Positions 63,947 to 64,000 of a stretch of DNA of 64,000 nucleotides are shown in pieces. Under the pieces are notes generated by a model. The model saw only the letters and a program-made list of their open reading frames with translations, was not told the DNA's origin and ran no database searches. The DNA is from Pseudomonas sp. B21-028 (lineage in GTDB: Bacteria > Pseudomonadota > Gammaproteobacteria > Pseudomonadales > Pseudomonadaceae), in assembly GCF_024749045.1 (NCBI RefSeq), contig NZ_CP087184.1:6076001-6140000 (forward strand), given 5' to 3'. A program made the translations under genes and the position numbers. The number at the start of each line of letters is the position of its first letter. The stretch's first letter is position 1.

Positions 63947-64000
63947 TGTGGCGAGGGGATTTATCCCCGCTGGGGCGCGAAGCGGCCCTTCTTTTTTGGG
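63947..64000. repeat. REP-like element, family B, cut by the window end
   Basis: The left arm starts GTGGCGAGGGGATTTATCC and continues to CGCTGGGGCGCGAAGCGGCC. The matching right arm lies past the window end. Confidence 0.75.

Overview
The window is a piece of a Pseudomonas chromosome, most likely from the P. fluorescens species complex. It is GC-rich and almost wholly coding. Its gene order follows the conserved Pseudomonas backbone around pilT-yggS-proC-yggT-metX-metW-rdgB-hemW, trmB-thiG-thiS, mtgA-rpoH-ftsX-ftsE-ftsY, a pair of M16 peptidases, rsmD, calB-GMC oxidoreductase-coaD-ferredoxin, mutM, ilvD, folA and the spu polyamine locus. Gaps carry paired inverted REP-like elements typical of this group. 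No rRNA, tRNA, CRISPR, prophage or intact insertion sequence was seen.

Layout. Positions 1-9.7 kb: the end of a dihydroorotase-like gene, a TM2 membrane protein, an NlpC/P60 hydrolase, pilT, then a co-directional run for PLP homeostasis, proline and methionine synthesis, nucleotide sanitation and heme-related HemW. 9.8-17.1 kb: trmB, thiG, thiS, a DUF423 protein, mtgA, and the ftsY-ftsE-ftsX-rpoH cluster on the minus strand. 17.4-22 kb: paired M16 peptidases, rsmD and a YheT hydrolase. 22.4-28.9 kb: sseA, a TetR regulator divergent from a coniferyl-aldehyde-dehydrogenase/Tat lipoprotein/GMC oxidoreductase set, then coaD and a ferredoxin. 29-32.6 kb: a small membrane protein, mutM, an HDOD protein and rlmI.

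32.6-36.2 kb is the most unusual stretch. Between the rlmI terminator and ilvD lies a compact operon: a 23-codon peptide gene with a strong ribosome binding site, a SagB-type flavin oxidoreductase, an AurF-like diiron oxygenase with its full set of candidate metal ligands, and a Bcr/CflA-like MFS exporter. The last three genes overlap. It looks like an undescribed ribosomal-peptide (RiPP-like) maturation and export system. No YcaO, radical SAM or lanthipeptide enzyme is present.

36.5-53.5 kb: ilvD, a phosphorylcholine-phosphatase-like gene, folA, a DUF2868/DUF3482 GTPase pair, DUF523, a 2OG-Fe(II) dioxygenase, and DUF2059. Then comes a 1.1-kb AT-rich insertion flanked by about 480-bp imperfect direct repeats, which made truncated copies of the DUF2059 and hydrolase genes. 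The insertion carries an orphan, possibly beta-trefoil protein. It is followed by an alpha/beta hydrolase, a thioredoxin-like protein, a penicillin acylase, an AhpD-like protein, a GlxA regulator and an HD protein. 53.5-64 kb: a polyamine (putrescine/spermidine) uptake and gamma-glutamyl catabolic locus, with spuHGFEDCB-like genes on the minus strand and a divergent spuI-like glutamine synthetase.
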